Shown here in pieces: positions 53,425 through 64,000 of a stretch of 64,000 nt of DNA (position 1 is its first letter; each line of letters begins with the position of its first letter). The notes beneath the pieces are model-generated. The model did no database searches, was not told the DNA's origin, and saw nothing but the letters and a program-made list of their open reading frames with translations. The stretch covers positions 51,542,052-51,606,051 of the forward strand of contig NC_092635.1 of the NCBI RefSeq assembly GCF_039555335.1, written 5' to 3'. This DNA comes from Amphiura filiformis (Eukaryota > Echinodermata > Ophiuroidea > Amphilepidida > Amphiuridae). The position numbers and the translations under genes are program-made.

Positions 53425-55000
53425 TGGGATTTACTGAAAAGGTGAATCATCAGGATTTTTGTTGCAACATGCATAATTGACTTTTATGTTCTATGAACAA
53501 TTACCAAGGTTCCACCTGTGATTTAGTACAATATCAACAATGCATCATGGGAAGGCAAACTTATCTTTATATGGGTGCCCTAGAATAAATTACAATATCC
53601 AGGTTATTTACACTTTTTGCGCATATAATAGACACTTTGACCATATATGATAGTTCATGCACAAATCTGCTCAAGCTTTGAACTTTGGTCAATAGAAACG
53701 ATAACGCCTAGACTGTGTAGGCAGCATAAGCCTGACACTACATGTATGAACATCAAATTATCCAGGGATATATTCACTTGAAATTCTTTCCTTTTTGTGA
53801 ATAAAGGAAAAAAATCACTTTTGGATGTTAATTACGGAAGAAAAGGGCCCTTTTATCCATTAGAAAACATGCTATGTCACAGAATATTGGAAAACATGTT
53901 GTTATGTCACAGAAAAGTGGTAATTTCTTGAAAATTGATGTATGGAAAAATGAGCCCTTCTATAAAAAACATATACCTCGGAAATTATCTTGCACAATGG
54001 TGCTAGTATTTTAAGTCAAATGAAGCATTTTTTCATGACACACTATAAATCATAATTCAAGGTGTTCGAAGTGATATGCGAAAGATGTAATCTATATACA
54101 TATTTTACAAGAATTAAAAAATAAAAGCTTGACTGAATTCATATTTACATTGTATTGAACTATATTTTACAACATACTGCTTTTCCAAAACATTTTTTCT
54201 TAAAATACAAATTATATTCACAGATTCTATTGGTCCCATCGTTTTTGTAATCAAAATACCTTCCAAAATAATCATTTGGTAAATGATCATGTAGTAAGTG
54301 TTATGAGAAAACATTATGTAAAATGTGAAATGCTCCTTTGTTTTTGAGGATGATCAATCACTTCAAAATCAAGCAATGTTACATTAATTTGGAAAAAGCA
54401 ATATTAATAATAATCAATAATATTAAGAAATTATGATGGCACAAGGTTAAAGTTGTAAGTACCAAAAATGACCACCACGGTGCATTTTGGTCATTGGGTA
54501 CCTATACCTGAGTTGCAAATAGTTCACAATTTCCTCAAAACAAAATGTCCAGATTTTGCTTGTTTCAGAATTTTGATGATAACCATGTGTTTTTTTTTTC
54601 ATAGTAAGAAATATAAGAGGTATGTTGTGAACCCGGGTTGTGAATGGATTAAAAAAAGCATACAACTTTAAAATTAACAACTTGGCCCCTGCAATATATC
54701 GATGTATAAAGTTTGTTCATAAGGCAGAATCCTTTTTCTATACACCACTTGCAATAACAACAAATGCATTTTTGGTCTATGCTCTTAAACTATTCCAAAC
54801 TATTTCTAAAGAATTTTGGTTCGATTTGTGCAACAGTATAGAAAATGACAAAGGCTACATATAGTAGGCATGAGAATGCATTTCATTGAAAAAACAGGAA
54901 CATTTTGAGAAAATGTGTGTAAAATCTGGTAAAAATACTCTCTAAAATGGGCTAAAAATAAATAAAACACACAGAAATTTGGATAACAAAGAAATGGGAA
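53425..55000. other. AT-rich, no recognised element
   Basis: Possible 3' flank of the exon at 55009-55445 on the minus strand. Short ORFs (54114-54314, 54447-54864) have no recognisable motif. Confidence 0.35.
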
Positions 55001-55008
55001 TTCCTATT

Positions 55009-55445
55009 TTATGCCTGATAAATTACATCTTGCGGTATATCACTTCTAACACGATACTCCGCCAGTGGCGGCAAACCATGATACCTGGGAGTCACTAGTG
55101 TTGCGTCATCATCGTCACTACGCTCGCGACTCCTATGCTTATGCTTATGTTTATGTTTCCTCTTCTTTTTCTTATGCTTGCGTTTTACGCTTGAATCGCC
55201 GCTTTCGTCGACTTCGTCGTATCTGGCAGCACCGGTCTCTACATCTTCTGATGCACGATGGCGATGTTTTCCTCTCACCATAGGTGTTTCGCTGTCTGTT
55301 CCAGATGATTTGCCGTAACCGTCGTCGATGGACTGTGGATTGGATCCATTGGGCGTGACCTTGTTACTTGCGGATAGGCCGGATTGTCTTTTACGGATGG
55401 GGCTGACTGCACTAAGGGGCATCCTTCGAGATGGGGATTCTTGGG
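55009..55445 (-). CDS. Probable host-gene terminal exon with Lys/His-rich tract
   Basis: On the minus strand, TTTTCTGTTGAATTCCACAG is a good 3' splice site. The exon then reads, with a split first codon, QESPSRRMPLSAVSPIRKRQ, SGLSASNKVTPNGSNPQSID, TDSETPMVRGKHRHRASEDV, ETGAARYDEVDESGDSSVKR, a 17-residue KHKKKKRKHKHKHKHRS tract, SDDDDATLVTPRYHGLPPLA, EYRVRSDIPQDVIYQA and a stop at 55009. The composition is hydrophilic, Ser/Asp-rich with a basic stretch. It suggests a disordered cytoplasmic or nuclear C-terminal tail of about 145 residues. Base composition (CG-containing codons) differs from its AT-rich surroundings, and there are no frameshifts. Upstream exons should lie to the right, possibly beyond the window. 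Family not recognised. Confidence 0.65.
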
Positions 55446-55716
55446 CTGTGGAATTCAACAGAAAATTAAATGAAATTAAACTACAAGAATTAATATACCT
55501 TCTACATGTATGATACTTTTTGAAAGTTCATGCAGATAAATCATCATTCAGACAAAACTGTTGTTTTCTGTACCATACTGCTTTCCTTGAGACCATGTTT
55601 AACCAATTGGGCCATTCCTTTTGATATCTTCCATATGTAGAAGATTTAAGAATAACCTTCTACAGAGTGAGTATGCATTTCAAATGGAATTGAAACTCAC
55701 AATCCCCCTGTGTACA

Positions 55717-56570
55717 CGCTGTATCAAAATGATTGGTACCCATCAGTTTTCATCGATAATGGATGAGCCTGACGCATCAAAATTCAACATAAGATCCAAA
55801 TAATTTGTAAATTAATTGCAAAAACAAGTCATAAACTATACATTCTGGATATTTCAAATGTATCCAAAAGTGTACAAGGGGGTATCCAAAAGTTTTTGAC
55901 ATCACCCAGAAGGAAAAGAGCTATATTGATGAAATTGTGTCAGTGTAATCACTAGTCCTTATGTACATTATGGTCCAAAAATGGTCTCCTAAGTATGTTT
56001 ACTTTCTTTACAGGTGGCGCTAGATGGGCAGTAGGTGCATAACCTGCAAGATGGTGAAAATTGAGGAACGTAGCGTGATTAAGGTTCTGCATTGGAAGGG
56101 TTAGGCCCGGGGTTAGGCCTACAATGCTCAGAAAATCTATGATGAAATAAAAGCTATCTACGGCGATGATTGCCCATCATATGGCACTGTTGCTTTTTGA
56201 AAAAGGAATTTCCAAACTGGCCACATGTCCCTCACAGATGAGCCAAGAAGTGGACGTCCATCACTTACTGATAATGCTGCCACAGTGAAGAAACTCAAGA
56301 AAGTGGAGGATCTTATCATGAAAAGGTTATGCGCCTACTCCACATCTAGTGCCAGCTGTGAAGAAAGTAAACATAATTATGAGACCATTTTTGGACCATA
56401 ATGTACATAAGGACCAGTGATTACACTGACAAAATGTCATCAATATAGCTCTTTTCCTTCTGGGTGATGTCAAAAACTTTTGGATACCCCCTCGTATTTG
56501 GAAGAGGTAGGCTTTTTAATAAACATTAAAATTGATGGGTACCAATCATTTTGATACACCCTGTATGGCT
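55717..56570. mobile_element. TA-site inverted-repeat element enclosing a mariner
   Basis: The left end CACGCTGTATCAAAATGATT then GGTACCCATCA and the right end (complement CAGGGTGTATCAAAATGATT) are inverted, each next to TA. It is non-coding apart from the inserted mariner at 55873-56496. Confidence 0.7.
55873..56496 (+). mobile_element. Internally deleted mariner element, 0.6 kb
   Basis: Flanked by TA at 55873-55874 and 56495-56496. Inverted ends of about 107 bp start (C/T)AAGGGGGTATCCAAAAG-like and run through TTTTTGACATCACCCAGAAG to ATTATGGTCCAAAAATGGTC. The plus-strand remnant (56051-56350) reads MVKIEERSVIKVLHWKG, KIYDEIKAIYGDDCPSYGTV, RNFQTGHMSLTDEPRSGRPS, LTDNAATVKKL, the helix-turn-helix region of mariner transposases. 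There are stops after HWKG and in place of the Trp expected after VAF. The whole DDD catalytic half is deleted after EDLIMK. Confidence 0.85.
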
Positions 56571-56712
56571 TACCTATATCTTAACTGGAGTGATGAGTAT
56601 TTCAAATGGAAGTTTCCCAATTGTCTATTATATTTGAAACTCCTACTCCCTCTGTGGAATAGTTCCCCTAAATCTTCCTCAAGGGGGGTGTGGAATTCAA
56701 ATGGAATAGCCC

Positions 56713-58210
56713 ATTGCTGGAAAATGTGATGATGTTTGAATTCAGGTGATCGATACTGTCAGAGGTATTTTATGAAATGTATCGCTTTCGTCCTTTTTAA
56801 TTCAACTTTTGTGACAAGTTTGCTTCCATTTTCCAAATCTTTTTATATTTTTTAAGTCAACATTCAAACAACAATGTTTTTATCCAAATAATGTTTTATA
56901 CCATTCTTTTTTTTCATTCATATCTGAAAATGTGTTGATTACATATTGCTAGTAGAGATATATATATTATGTATGAAAGTGGAAAAGCAGTCTCAGGAAT
57001 TAAAATGGTATCTTTGATTAACTTGTACACAATGCTTATTTTTGATTGATGGCTACACGTACAGCAAACATGCAATAATTCACACACATGACATTTTGAC
57101 CTACAACCATGCTCCTGAACCATAAATAAATCACATACCTTATAGAGCAGCTTTTTATTATTATAATTGAAATTTATACACTTTATAGTGCTCTTACACC
57201 AAATCTATCATAGAAAATGGATCAAACAAAATATTACCCCTAAGGTACCAATTCACTGTAATGGCCAGGACACATATAATTTTTTTGAACCATACTGCTT
57301 AAACTTTAAAAGCGACTCAGTTTCTTATGGTCCACGAGCATAGTTGTAGGCCAAATCTCGCATATGTGGGCATGCAATGATTCATGCTGAAGTTAGCTTG
57401 GTTAGTATTCTGCAAAGGTTAATGAGCAACACACCCACTTCATTCACAGACCTACACCACTACTGCTGGATCCTCCCACATAATTATATTGTTTCCATGC
57501 AAAGCGTGCAATTTGGGTTAGTAGTGCAATATTATATTATTTGAAAAAAATTAGTTAATGCATTAGGATTTATTATGACATAAAAATGACGCAATAGAAA
57601 TATTAAGCACACTTATAATATGTACATCTCTGAGATGAAAATATAAAGATACTATATAAAATCATCCTTGGCTCAATTCTGAACCATTTTTAATACAACA
57701 TAATGCCTACAACGCAGTGCCTGGTAAATTTGTAAAATTTTTCATGTTCATACAAAATGACATTTTCTTCGTTTCTGCCAATTGCAAATTCATCTGGTTT
57801 CAAGCCTAGTATTCTAATCAAGACTGTCCATTGATTTGCACAAAATGTTATCAATTTTTAATTCATCTAATAATTAGCATGAGTCGATTGTGGCCTTGAT
57901 CGGTGATGCACCATGGCCCCGGGCCATGGCATTCTAATCAACAATCAATATAATTGATGCATAGCCATGCACTACATGACTATATCATGCTTTAAAACCA
58001 GGCAGTGTCCATTATATCTTTCATTTTCCATTTATGCTAGTACTGCAGCATTTGCATCCAATCCATCCATGTTTCAGTTATTTATAGAAGTCGGAGGTGA
58101 TTTAATTAGCTTTCTTTTCTAATGGTCAAAATTGTCTGAATACATTTTCAAGATACTTGTCCCTCAAAAAATAAGATCCAAACTGTACAGATCGAAATTT
58201 GAAGTTGTCT
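56713..58210. other. AT-rich, no recognised element
   Basis: No paired inverted repeats or coherent exons seen. A short ATGG-rich palindrome (GATGCACCATGGCCCCGGGC then CATGG) is at 57905. Confidence 0.35.
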
Positions 58211-58212
58211 TA

Positions 58213-58610
58213 CCCAGCAAACACAAAGGTCCGTATGCACAAAACAGGTTTTTAATTTAAAATGTTTTTTTGGTTTTGGTCACCACAATTTTTATTAAAT
58301 ATTGAGTTTAAAAAAGGTCATGAAAACATTTCAAAATGGTTTGCAGGAAAAAACACAATGGCAACACTTTTACAATTTTGTCAAAATGTTATTCTTAAAT
58401 GTTTGATTGCAAAATTTTTATGCCCACATTTTTGCAAAATAGTTTGTCATTAACATAATTATGTTTGAATATTTGCAGCAAGTTTTCAAAATTGTTTTTG
58501 AATAGTATAAAAAAGGTTTTATACTGCGGTCTTTATAACCTGACTAACATATTCAACCCTCTTCTAACCTTTTGCTAATGTTTTTTCGAAAATGTTTTGT
58601 ACTTGCTGGG
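58213..58610. mobile_element. MITE of the CCCAGCAAACACAAA family, copy 2 (TA site)
   Basis: The element starts CCCAGCAAACACAAAGG and ends GTACTTGCTGGG, flanked by TA at 58211-58212 and 58611-58612. The interior is rich in TTTTGCAAAAT and ATGTTTTTTCGAAAATG. Its kin is at 18028-18328. Confidence 0.75.
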
Positions 58611-58612
58611 TA

Positions 58613-59340
58613 CTCTGTATGCACCATATATTTCCTTGTATCATGCCGACTATTTTGTCATCATACAGCTCTATTACACATGAATCACCACATTGAGGCA
58701 TTGGTACAAGAAGGCCGTTATCTGCATGGCCACATGTCTATCTGTTAGAATATCTTTTATACCAACCATATTAATTACCATACCTAATTACCATATATCA
58801 TGCTACAAAAATCAATTACATAACATGCACACCATTCATAACTAATATTTTGTCTTTAAAAAATGCAAATAATTTGCAATAAATTATATTACAACGACAT
58901 AGGCATATATTGTAAAGTTATCAAACCCACCCATCACCGATTTACAAAAATTAATAAATTTAAAATAATATTTTTTTTTTAAAGATACAACTGCACATTC
59001 CATTGCAATACACCCTGTACCATTTGTTATTACAGACCCATCACCAAATTATAAAATCCGCAGTAAAAGAAAAAGACTAACTAAAGGAAAAAACAATAAA
59101 TAACATAAATTTTGCAGGACTTGGATCACAAGCAGATATATAACTCTCAAAATGCTGTATACATTTTACAAGCTTTTTATTATCCTTGTAGTTGTCTATT
59201 ACAAAAATTGTATAATATATACAGGATGATTCAAATGGGCTGATGTCAGATGGTATAGAAACGGCATTATGTTTGGCAGCAAGCACCCAGGTAAGGAAAA
59301 AATTATCTGCCTATTGGGCAAATTGCTTCAAATGTCTTTC
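58613..59340. other. AT-rich, no gene
   Basis: Only AT-rich sequence with short ORFs. A lone GATTCAAATGGGCTGATGTC lies at 59228. Confidence 0.35.
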
Positions 59341-59552
59341 CCCTGTGCAAGACGTGGATTTAGGGTTTAAGTCAATTTGTGCTGAAATTCCTTCCCACAA
59401 TGCAATATGCGTATTGCATAACAAAGAATATTGATTAACCTCCGAACTGTATCTATTGTTATGCAAAACGCTTATTGCATTGTGGGAAGGAATTTCGGCA
59501 CAAATTGACTTCCGGTAGAGAAACCCTAAATCCGTGTATTGGCCGTGGGGGC
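59341..59552. mobile_element. Palindromic MITE, about 210 bp
   Basis: GACGTGGATTTAGGGTTTAA, TCAATTTGTGCTGAAATTCC and TTCCCACAATGCAATATGCG pair with AACGCTTATTGCATTGTGGG, AAGGAATTTCGGCACAAATT and CCCTAAATCCGTG. Arms are about 80 bp with a loop near 59425-59455. Confidence 0.85.
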
Positions 59553-59930
59553 AGTCAACACAAATGAGGTATGGGTATGCTCCCCCGGAAAAGCCCCTGC
59601 ATTTTACGTAAACAGAGCATTGAAAGACCCTTGATTTTGATCATTTCAGCTCTAAAAGACCCCTAAATTGCTTATTCCTCAGATTTTTTTCAGGAGATTT
59701 TAACCAGAAAAAGTCCAAAAAGACCCTTGATTTTGACTATTAGCAGCTCCAAAAGCGACCCCTTTTACCTGTTCACAGCTCCAAAAGACCCATCTCTTTT
59801 TGGTACGCCATCAGCTTCCAAACACCCACCACCTCAAAATCCCCGGGAACATACCCAAAAATTTATGATGTGCCTCTCCCCCCGGGCCTCTCCCTTTTTG
59901 GATGACATATACTTAGCTCATGGAATGATA
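59553..59930. repeat. AAAAGACCC-rich repeat block
   Basis: Repeated CTCCAAAAGACCC and AAAGACCCTTGATTTTGA words between GTATGCTCCCCCGGAAAAGC at the left and CTCTCCCCCCGGGCCTCTCC at the right. Probably the interior of a decayed transposon. Confidence 0.5.
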
Positions 59931-60359
59931 ATGGTAGGGTGTTACATGGACACAGGAACTGGGGTATATGATAGCCGGGCTGTCAAATTAATGGCTTAAT
60001 GTTGTTGTGTTTTGTTCATAATGACAAACATCAGATAACTATGGCCCATCCTTTGTATTATACCCACTGTAGAGAGTGATTTTATCAAAGTTTTGCAATG
60101 CAAAGTATAGGTTTCACAAAGGTCACTACACACACTGTGTATCACAGGTATGGTTTCTAGTTATCTGCCATTTGTCCGTATGTAGAAATGCTAAAAGTTA
60201 TTACAAAGAAAATATTATGAGGAAAATTAACTAAGCTTAGTTTACCATTGTCTACAACCAGCATGGGCAGTATAAGGTTTGTACTTACTTTCCATTGTCT
60301 CATGAAATCACAATGTTAAAGGTGGTTTATATAAAAGCATGGATGGGTTTTGGGTGAAA

Positions 60360-60530
60360 TGGGCTTCTCCAGTTAAAAGTTCATATACCCCCTAATCTTC
60401 CACACATGAGTGTGAATTTTAAATGGGGTTACTTGAATGACTGACTTCATTTGACACCCCCTCTGTTAGAGATTAAGACTGTGTCTTTAATACATAGCAG
60501 GTGTATTTGGATTTCAACTGGAATAGCCCA
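60360..60530. mobile_element. Foldback MITE family F1, copy 8
   Basis: GGGCTTCTCCAGTTAAAAGT at the left and GATTTCAACTGGAATAGCCC at the right. The arms are shortened relative to the 35694 copy. Confidence 0.8.
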
Positions 60531-60760
60531 ATGCGGTATATCAAGACTATGATATGTCTTCTTTTTGGAAGCACATATACCTAAGCACTTTGCCCAAAAT
60601 GTTGACTTTTGGTATAGAGATGGGTCTAAATTTCTCGAAAAATTAGTATATGGGACCACTTTCAAATTCTCAACAGGACATCGATGTCCCAAACCAAACT
60701 TGTGAGTACCCCCCAGTTATGACAGCAGAGTTTGCTTTAATTACCTGCAGTTACTATCCT

Positions 60761-61118
60761 ATATAAGAGCTTGTTTCCAAACCATGTTAAGTCCACAAAC
60801 ACATGTTTCTGATTTACCTGTGTGATATTGTAATGGATTGTGATGCAATAGGTATAGTAATTTCAGTTGGATGCACCATTACAAAGCAATCAGTGGATGG
60901 ATGCACAGTAACAATACTGTGTGAGGACTTTGGTTCCCAAATGAGAACAATAGTCTTCATATTGTTATGCAGCATTGTTGCAGTAAATAATGGCTTGTTG
61001 ATGGTACAACTCATTGTTGCTAATGTCATACTTGTCAAAGTATGTGATTGTATCACACAAGTAAATGAGAAACATGTGGTTGTGGACTTAACATGGTTTG
61101 GAAACAAGCTCTTTATAT
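60761..61118. mobile_element. Foldback element, about 355 bp (TA site)
   Basis: ATATAAGAGCTTGTTTCCAA then ACCATGTTAAGTCCACAA is complementary to the right end TTGTGGACTTAACATGGTTT then GGAAACAAGCTCTTTATAT. Inner arms extend through CACATGTTTCT and TGTGTGATA. The 131- and 97-codon ORFs on opposite strands arise from the palindrome and are not supported. Confidence 0.8.
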
Positions 61119-61503
61119 CGAGGGTTGAGAGCCAGAAAGTGTCAACTCATTACCTCCTGCTCCCACAAAATGAGCGTAAAGTTGCTAGGGCACTATAGAA
61201 GATACAGTCCATTAATCATGACAATATTCAATAAAAAACAAAAGACATTGTGAAGGAAATATTGATTTTTGAAGATCAAAGCAAGGCTCATTTTGCGAGG
61301 ACTGGTCATAGTGAGTTACAGCTTTCTGGTTCTGAACCCTCGATATATTCTTCATTTATTGACATTGTATTCTACTTGGGCAGATCCTTTATATCGACAG
61401 CATGGATAGAAAAAAAAAACCACTACACACAACCAGGGCATGACAAGCAGGCATATGTACATTTTTTGTGCATGTACATAGGAATGAGTATCCGACTACC
61501 TTA

Positions 61504-61576
61504 ATTAAACTGAAGGGATGCGACCGGATGAACGAAGGTCCCAACTATGCCGTTGGATTCTGCTTGCTGGCGCCAC
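61504..61576 (-). CDS. Candidate exon, unrecognised
   Basis: On the minus strand, TTGTTGACCCGTTCTTCAG is a plausible acceptor. It is followed by GC-richer sequence open in two frames, GVAPASRIQRHSWDLRSSGR then IPSV stop, or REWRQQAESNGIVGTFVHPV then ASLQFN stop. Either could be a short terminal exon. It lies upstream, in transcription sense, of the 55009-55445 exon, so an alternative last exon of that gene is conceivable. Weak evidence. Confidence 0.25.
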
Positions 61577-62207
61577 TCCCTGCTGAAGAACGGGTCAACA
61601 ACAATTATTGAAAACAGGAAAGAGATAGATAAATATTACACTGTAAGTACAAGCTAAACTGATGTAAAGCAGAATTATAGACATGTAGGAAGAAGATCAA
61701 GAAAGGACAAGGACCTCATATAGACTAGTAAAATGATCGCCGATTGAATTAACAAGCTTGATTCCATCGGCATCTTTTTGAATGACCCATATCAGGAGAT
61801 TGCCCAAGGAGTGAGTAAAAAAGATCTTCCACCTAAATAAAATTGAAAAAACTTACATATTGAAAATAAAAGATGTTAAACAAGTCAACCTTTTGGTAGT
61901 CCAACATGCTATGTATATTTCTTATCGTCATTGAGTAATGTCTAATATGATATCCAATGAAAGTTTTATTTTTATGATCAGTTCCTGTTTCTGACAAATT
62001 TCTGATTCAGTTCCTGATCAGTTCAATGGGAATCTGCTAGATGCCATTGAATGTTTTCTAATTATTGACATCTTGCTAAACAACAACTTGATGACTCAGC
62101 GGCAGAAGGGCATATTTCCAGCAGTTGTACACTGTATACATGATTGGCTGTGATATGCAATGAGTCAATGCACATACATGTTCAGTAAAAGTGAATACAC
62201 AATACGA

Positions 62208-62389
62208 GCTTTTCTCATTCAAATGCATACACCCCCCTGGAAGACACGACCTTAACCTTCCACACAGTGGCATAGATTTCAAATGGAATCACCCATTCTG
62301 GTAACCTCATCTAAATTTCACAGTGCATGTGTGGGAGATTAAGGTCATGCCATCCATAGGGGGTATATGGGTTGCAACTGGAATAGCCA
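62208..62389. mobile_element. Foldback MITE family F1, copy 9
   Basis: CATTCAAATGCATACACCCC at the left, TTCCACACAGTGGCATAGAT inside, and GGGTTGCAACTGGAATAGCC at the right. The left tip is degraded. Confidence 0.8.
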
Positions 62390-62740
62390 AATGTATGAGT
62401 GCACTTATATGCACATCACAAACTATCGTAAAGTAAAGGAGCTAATGGACATACGCCTCTCTGCCGCTAAGCCATTTGTTTGTTCAAAAGCATGTTATCT
62501 GAAAGAAAGTTGAGCAAGGGGTTTTGCTATTTGAAATAGTCCAAGAAGCTGTGTACAATACACAAGTTTTCCATATTATACATCTACATGTACATGAACT
62601 GTTGGCATTTATAGGACTGAATTGTTCAATCATAGTAAGTACCATTGTTCAATCCAAAGACATATCTCATGGTGTTGGGGCAGTGAAAATGCATCAAATA
62701 CATATTTATTGCAATTTCTGTCACACATTTGCTTGAAACA

Positions 62741-62930
62741 TATGCAGGGGTGTGAGTGACCTCCATTGAAAAAAGAGGAACTTTGTTCAAAAATGAGGAA
62801 AAAAGAGGAAAAGCACTGAAATATGCTCAAAATGGGCTGAAAATAATAGAAAAAGCTAAAATTTTGCCTCAAAGAAATTTCCAAAAAAGAGGATTTCAGC
62901 TTAAAAGAGGAGATTTCACACCCCTGCATA
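62741..62930. mobile_element. MITE with TGCAGGGGTGTGA inverted ends (TA site)
   Basis: TGCAGGGGTGTGA and TCACACCCCTGCA are exact complements, each flanked by TA. The interior has repeated AAAAGAGGA words. Confidence 0.85.
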
Positions 62931-64000
62931 TGCCTGCAATGACAATGACTTGCAATTGATTATAAGTTTGATTATATTATATCACAGCCTTATTATATCA
63001 ACCTTAAGATCAACACAAGCCTTAATTTGTAAAAGGGGTCGCAGCTCAGATGCGTGCAGGGTTGCAGAAAGTGGGGCAGTAGGAGCTACCATGATTGCCC
63101 CACTTTGTTTTTACTATACATGCATTTGTTATTATTATCATTATACAACACATTGACATAGAACTGTGATTTGGGCACCACAGATCTTAACAGCTACCCC
63201 GTATCAATCAAGCAAAATAAACAAGTTATGTGACATTACATTGTCTTTACAGGATTTCCTTGCTATTACACCATTCAAATACATGCAAAGTTGCACACAT
63301 TGCTTACGACATCTACATGTATATACATTACATTACATAACAACACATAGCAATGTCTTTATACAGCTTGATTTATAGTAGGGGTGAGTATGTTTAGGTG
63401 TGTGTATAGCTACATGTGACCTTTAGGTACATTAATGAATATTAAACCTGGTTATGTTAATGACTACAGTTGCTAATATGAAATCCATGTCAATTCCCTC
63501 TCCAATGTGATCAGATTTCCACCATCATGCCAAGCCAGTGGAATATCTGTGGAAATTTCTTTTATCATGACCTTCCTGTTCCCACTGTGGTGGAAAGTGC
63601 AATGTGCATCACTGATTGAAAGTTGTTATGTAAGCACATGGTAGCTAGGTGAATTAACTGATGCAGAATGTGTCTTCCCCATTGGAATGAAGATTATCCT
63701 TCTTGCACTTGTAGAACATGGGGTCCCAACACCTAGTGGATCTAGACTGCATACTAATCAAGAGTTTGAACATGTGATGCAATTACATGTGAGGTCTTGA
63801 GTCGTCTATGTTTCAAAAAATGGGATCGCTTTGGAATATCCCTGTTGTAGACATCAAAGTTGGCTCCTATCAATGTTAGCAATCATTAAAACTTCACCTC
63901 CATATCATTTTTTGGATAGAATGACCATAATGTGCAAAACATATAAAAATGTCCATATTTGTTCAAAATTTTAGTCCTCTTTGTATCAAGTCGTGCAATT
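62931..64000. other. Window end, no recognised gene
   Basis: AT-rich sequence with one GC-richer patch (63025-63110) bounded by GTGGGGCA and TGCCCCAC. No splice-supported exon or paired transposon ends were identified. Confidence 0.35.

Larger units (their letters stand above)
55609..56712. mobile_element. Foldback MITE family F1, copy 7, split by nested insertions
   Basis: The left half (GGGCCATTCCTTTTGATATC ... TTCAAATGGAATTGAAACTC) and right half (GTATTTCAAATGGAAGTTTC ... TTCAAATGGAATAGCCCA) are separated by about 850 bp. That intervening sequence consists of the TA-site element at 55717-56570, itself holding a mariner element. Confidence 0.65.

Noticed and set aside
60803..61198. 131-codon plus ORF with hydrophobic stretches
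   Set aside because: Lies on a palindromic element and is mirrored by a minus ORF; no family motif.

Overview
The window looks like animal nuclear DNA, probably from a marine invertebrate deuterostome such as an echinoderm or hemichordate. The reasons are: AT-rich DNA with no operons; intron-type splice signals; frequent AGGCCTA-type motifs; and animal-type mobile elements (hAT, DDE_4/Harbinger-like, pogo-like, mariner, CR1-like LINE, TTAA-site and TA-site foldback elements). The lineage is inferred from general familiarity; no search was run. Almost nothing reads as an intact host gene. It is a transposon graveyard with a few candidate host exons.

Region 1 (1-9.1 kb) holds a degenerate tandem array with a unit of about 160 bp. 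On the minus strand each unit reads as about 54 codons with an SH3-like C-terminal half (DGWYYG...KG.FPE..AV). Four diverged copies of a neighbouring linker exon lie beside it. The array is split cleanly by a 2.1-kb solo-LTR-like element (191-2304, target duplication ATAC). hAT and pogo transposase fragments, palindromic elements and a decayed coiled-coil segment follow. Region 2 (9.5-11.8 kb) is a second array with a unit of about 240 bp. Region 3 (12-15.2 kb) holds decayed gag-like and DDE-like fragments.

Region 4 (15.2-20.75 kb) is the best-defined element. It is a 5.5-kb DNA transposon with TG...CA inverted termini and a 6-bp target duplication (AGGGTA). It carries an integrase-tail-like ORF overlapping an OTU cysteine-protease ORF in another frame, plus nested MITEs and long simple repeats. 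It interrupts a minus-strand reading frame that becomes continuous again if the element and one target duplication are removed.

Region 5 (20.8-35 kb) contains TTAA-site foldbacks, a spliced hAT relic, three decayed DDE_4 transposase copies and a LINE 3' end. It also has an array of about 162-bp units carrying RFX X-box-like palindromes, many MITEs, and a two-exon minus-strand candidate gene at 29.7-30.5 kb. Region 6 (37.7-42.1 kb) is a 4.4-kb inverted-repeat-bounded element made almost wholly of GTATCAAA-type motifs, arranged head to head. Region 7 (42.2-64 kb) is dense in short foldback MITEs. One family has nine copies in the right half and none recognised in the left. Several elements are nested with exact target duplications. 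A probable host terminal exon lies at 55009-55445, and weaker exon candidates lie at 36782-36856 and 61504-61576.
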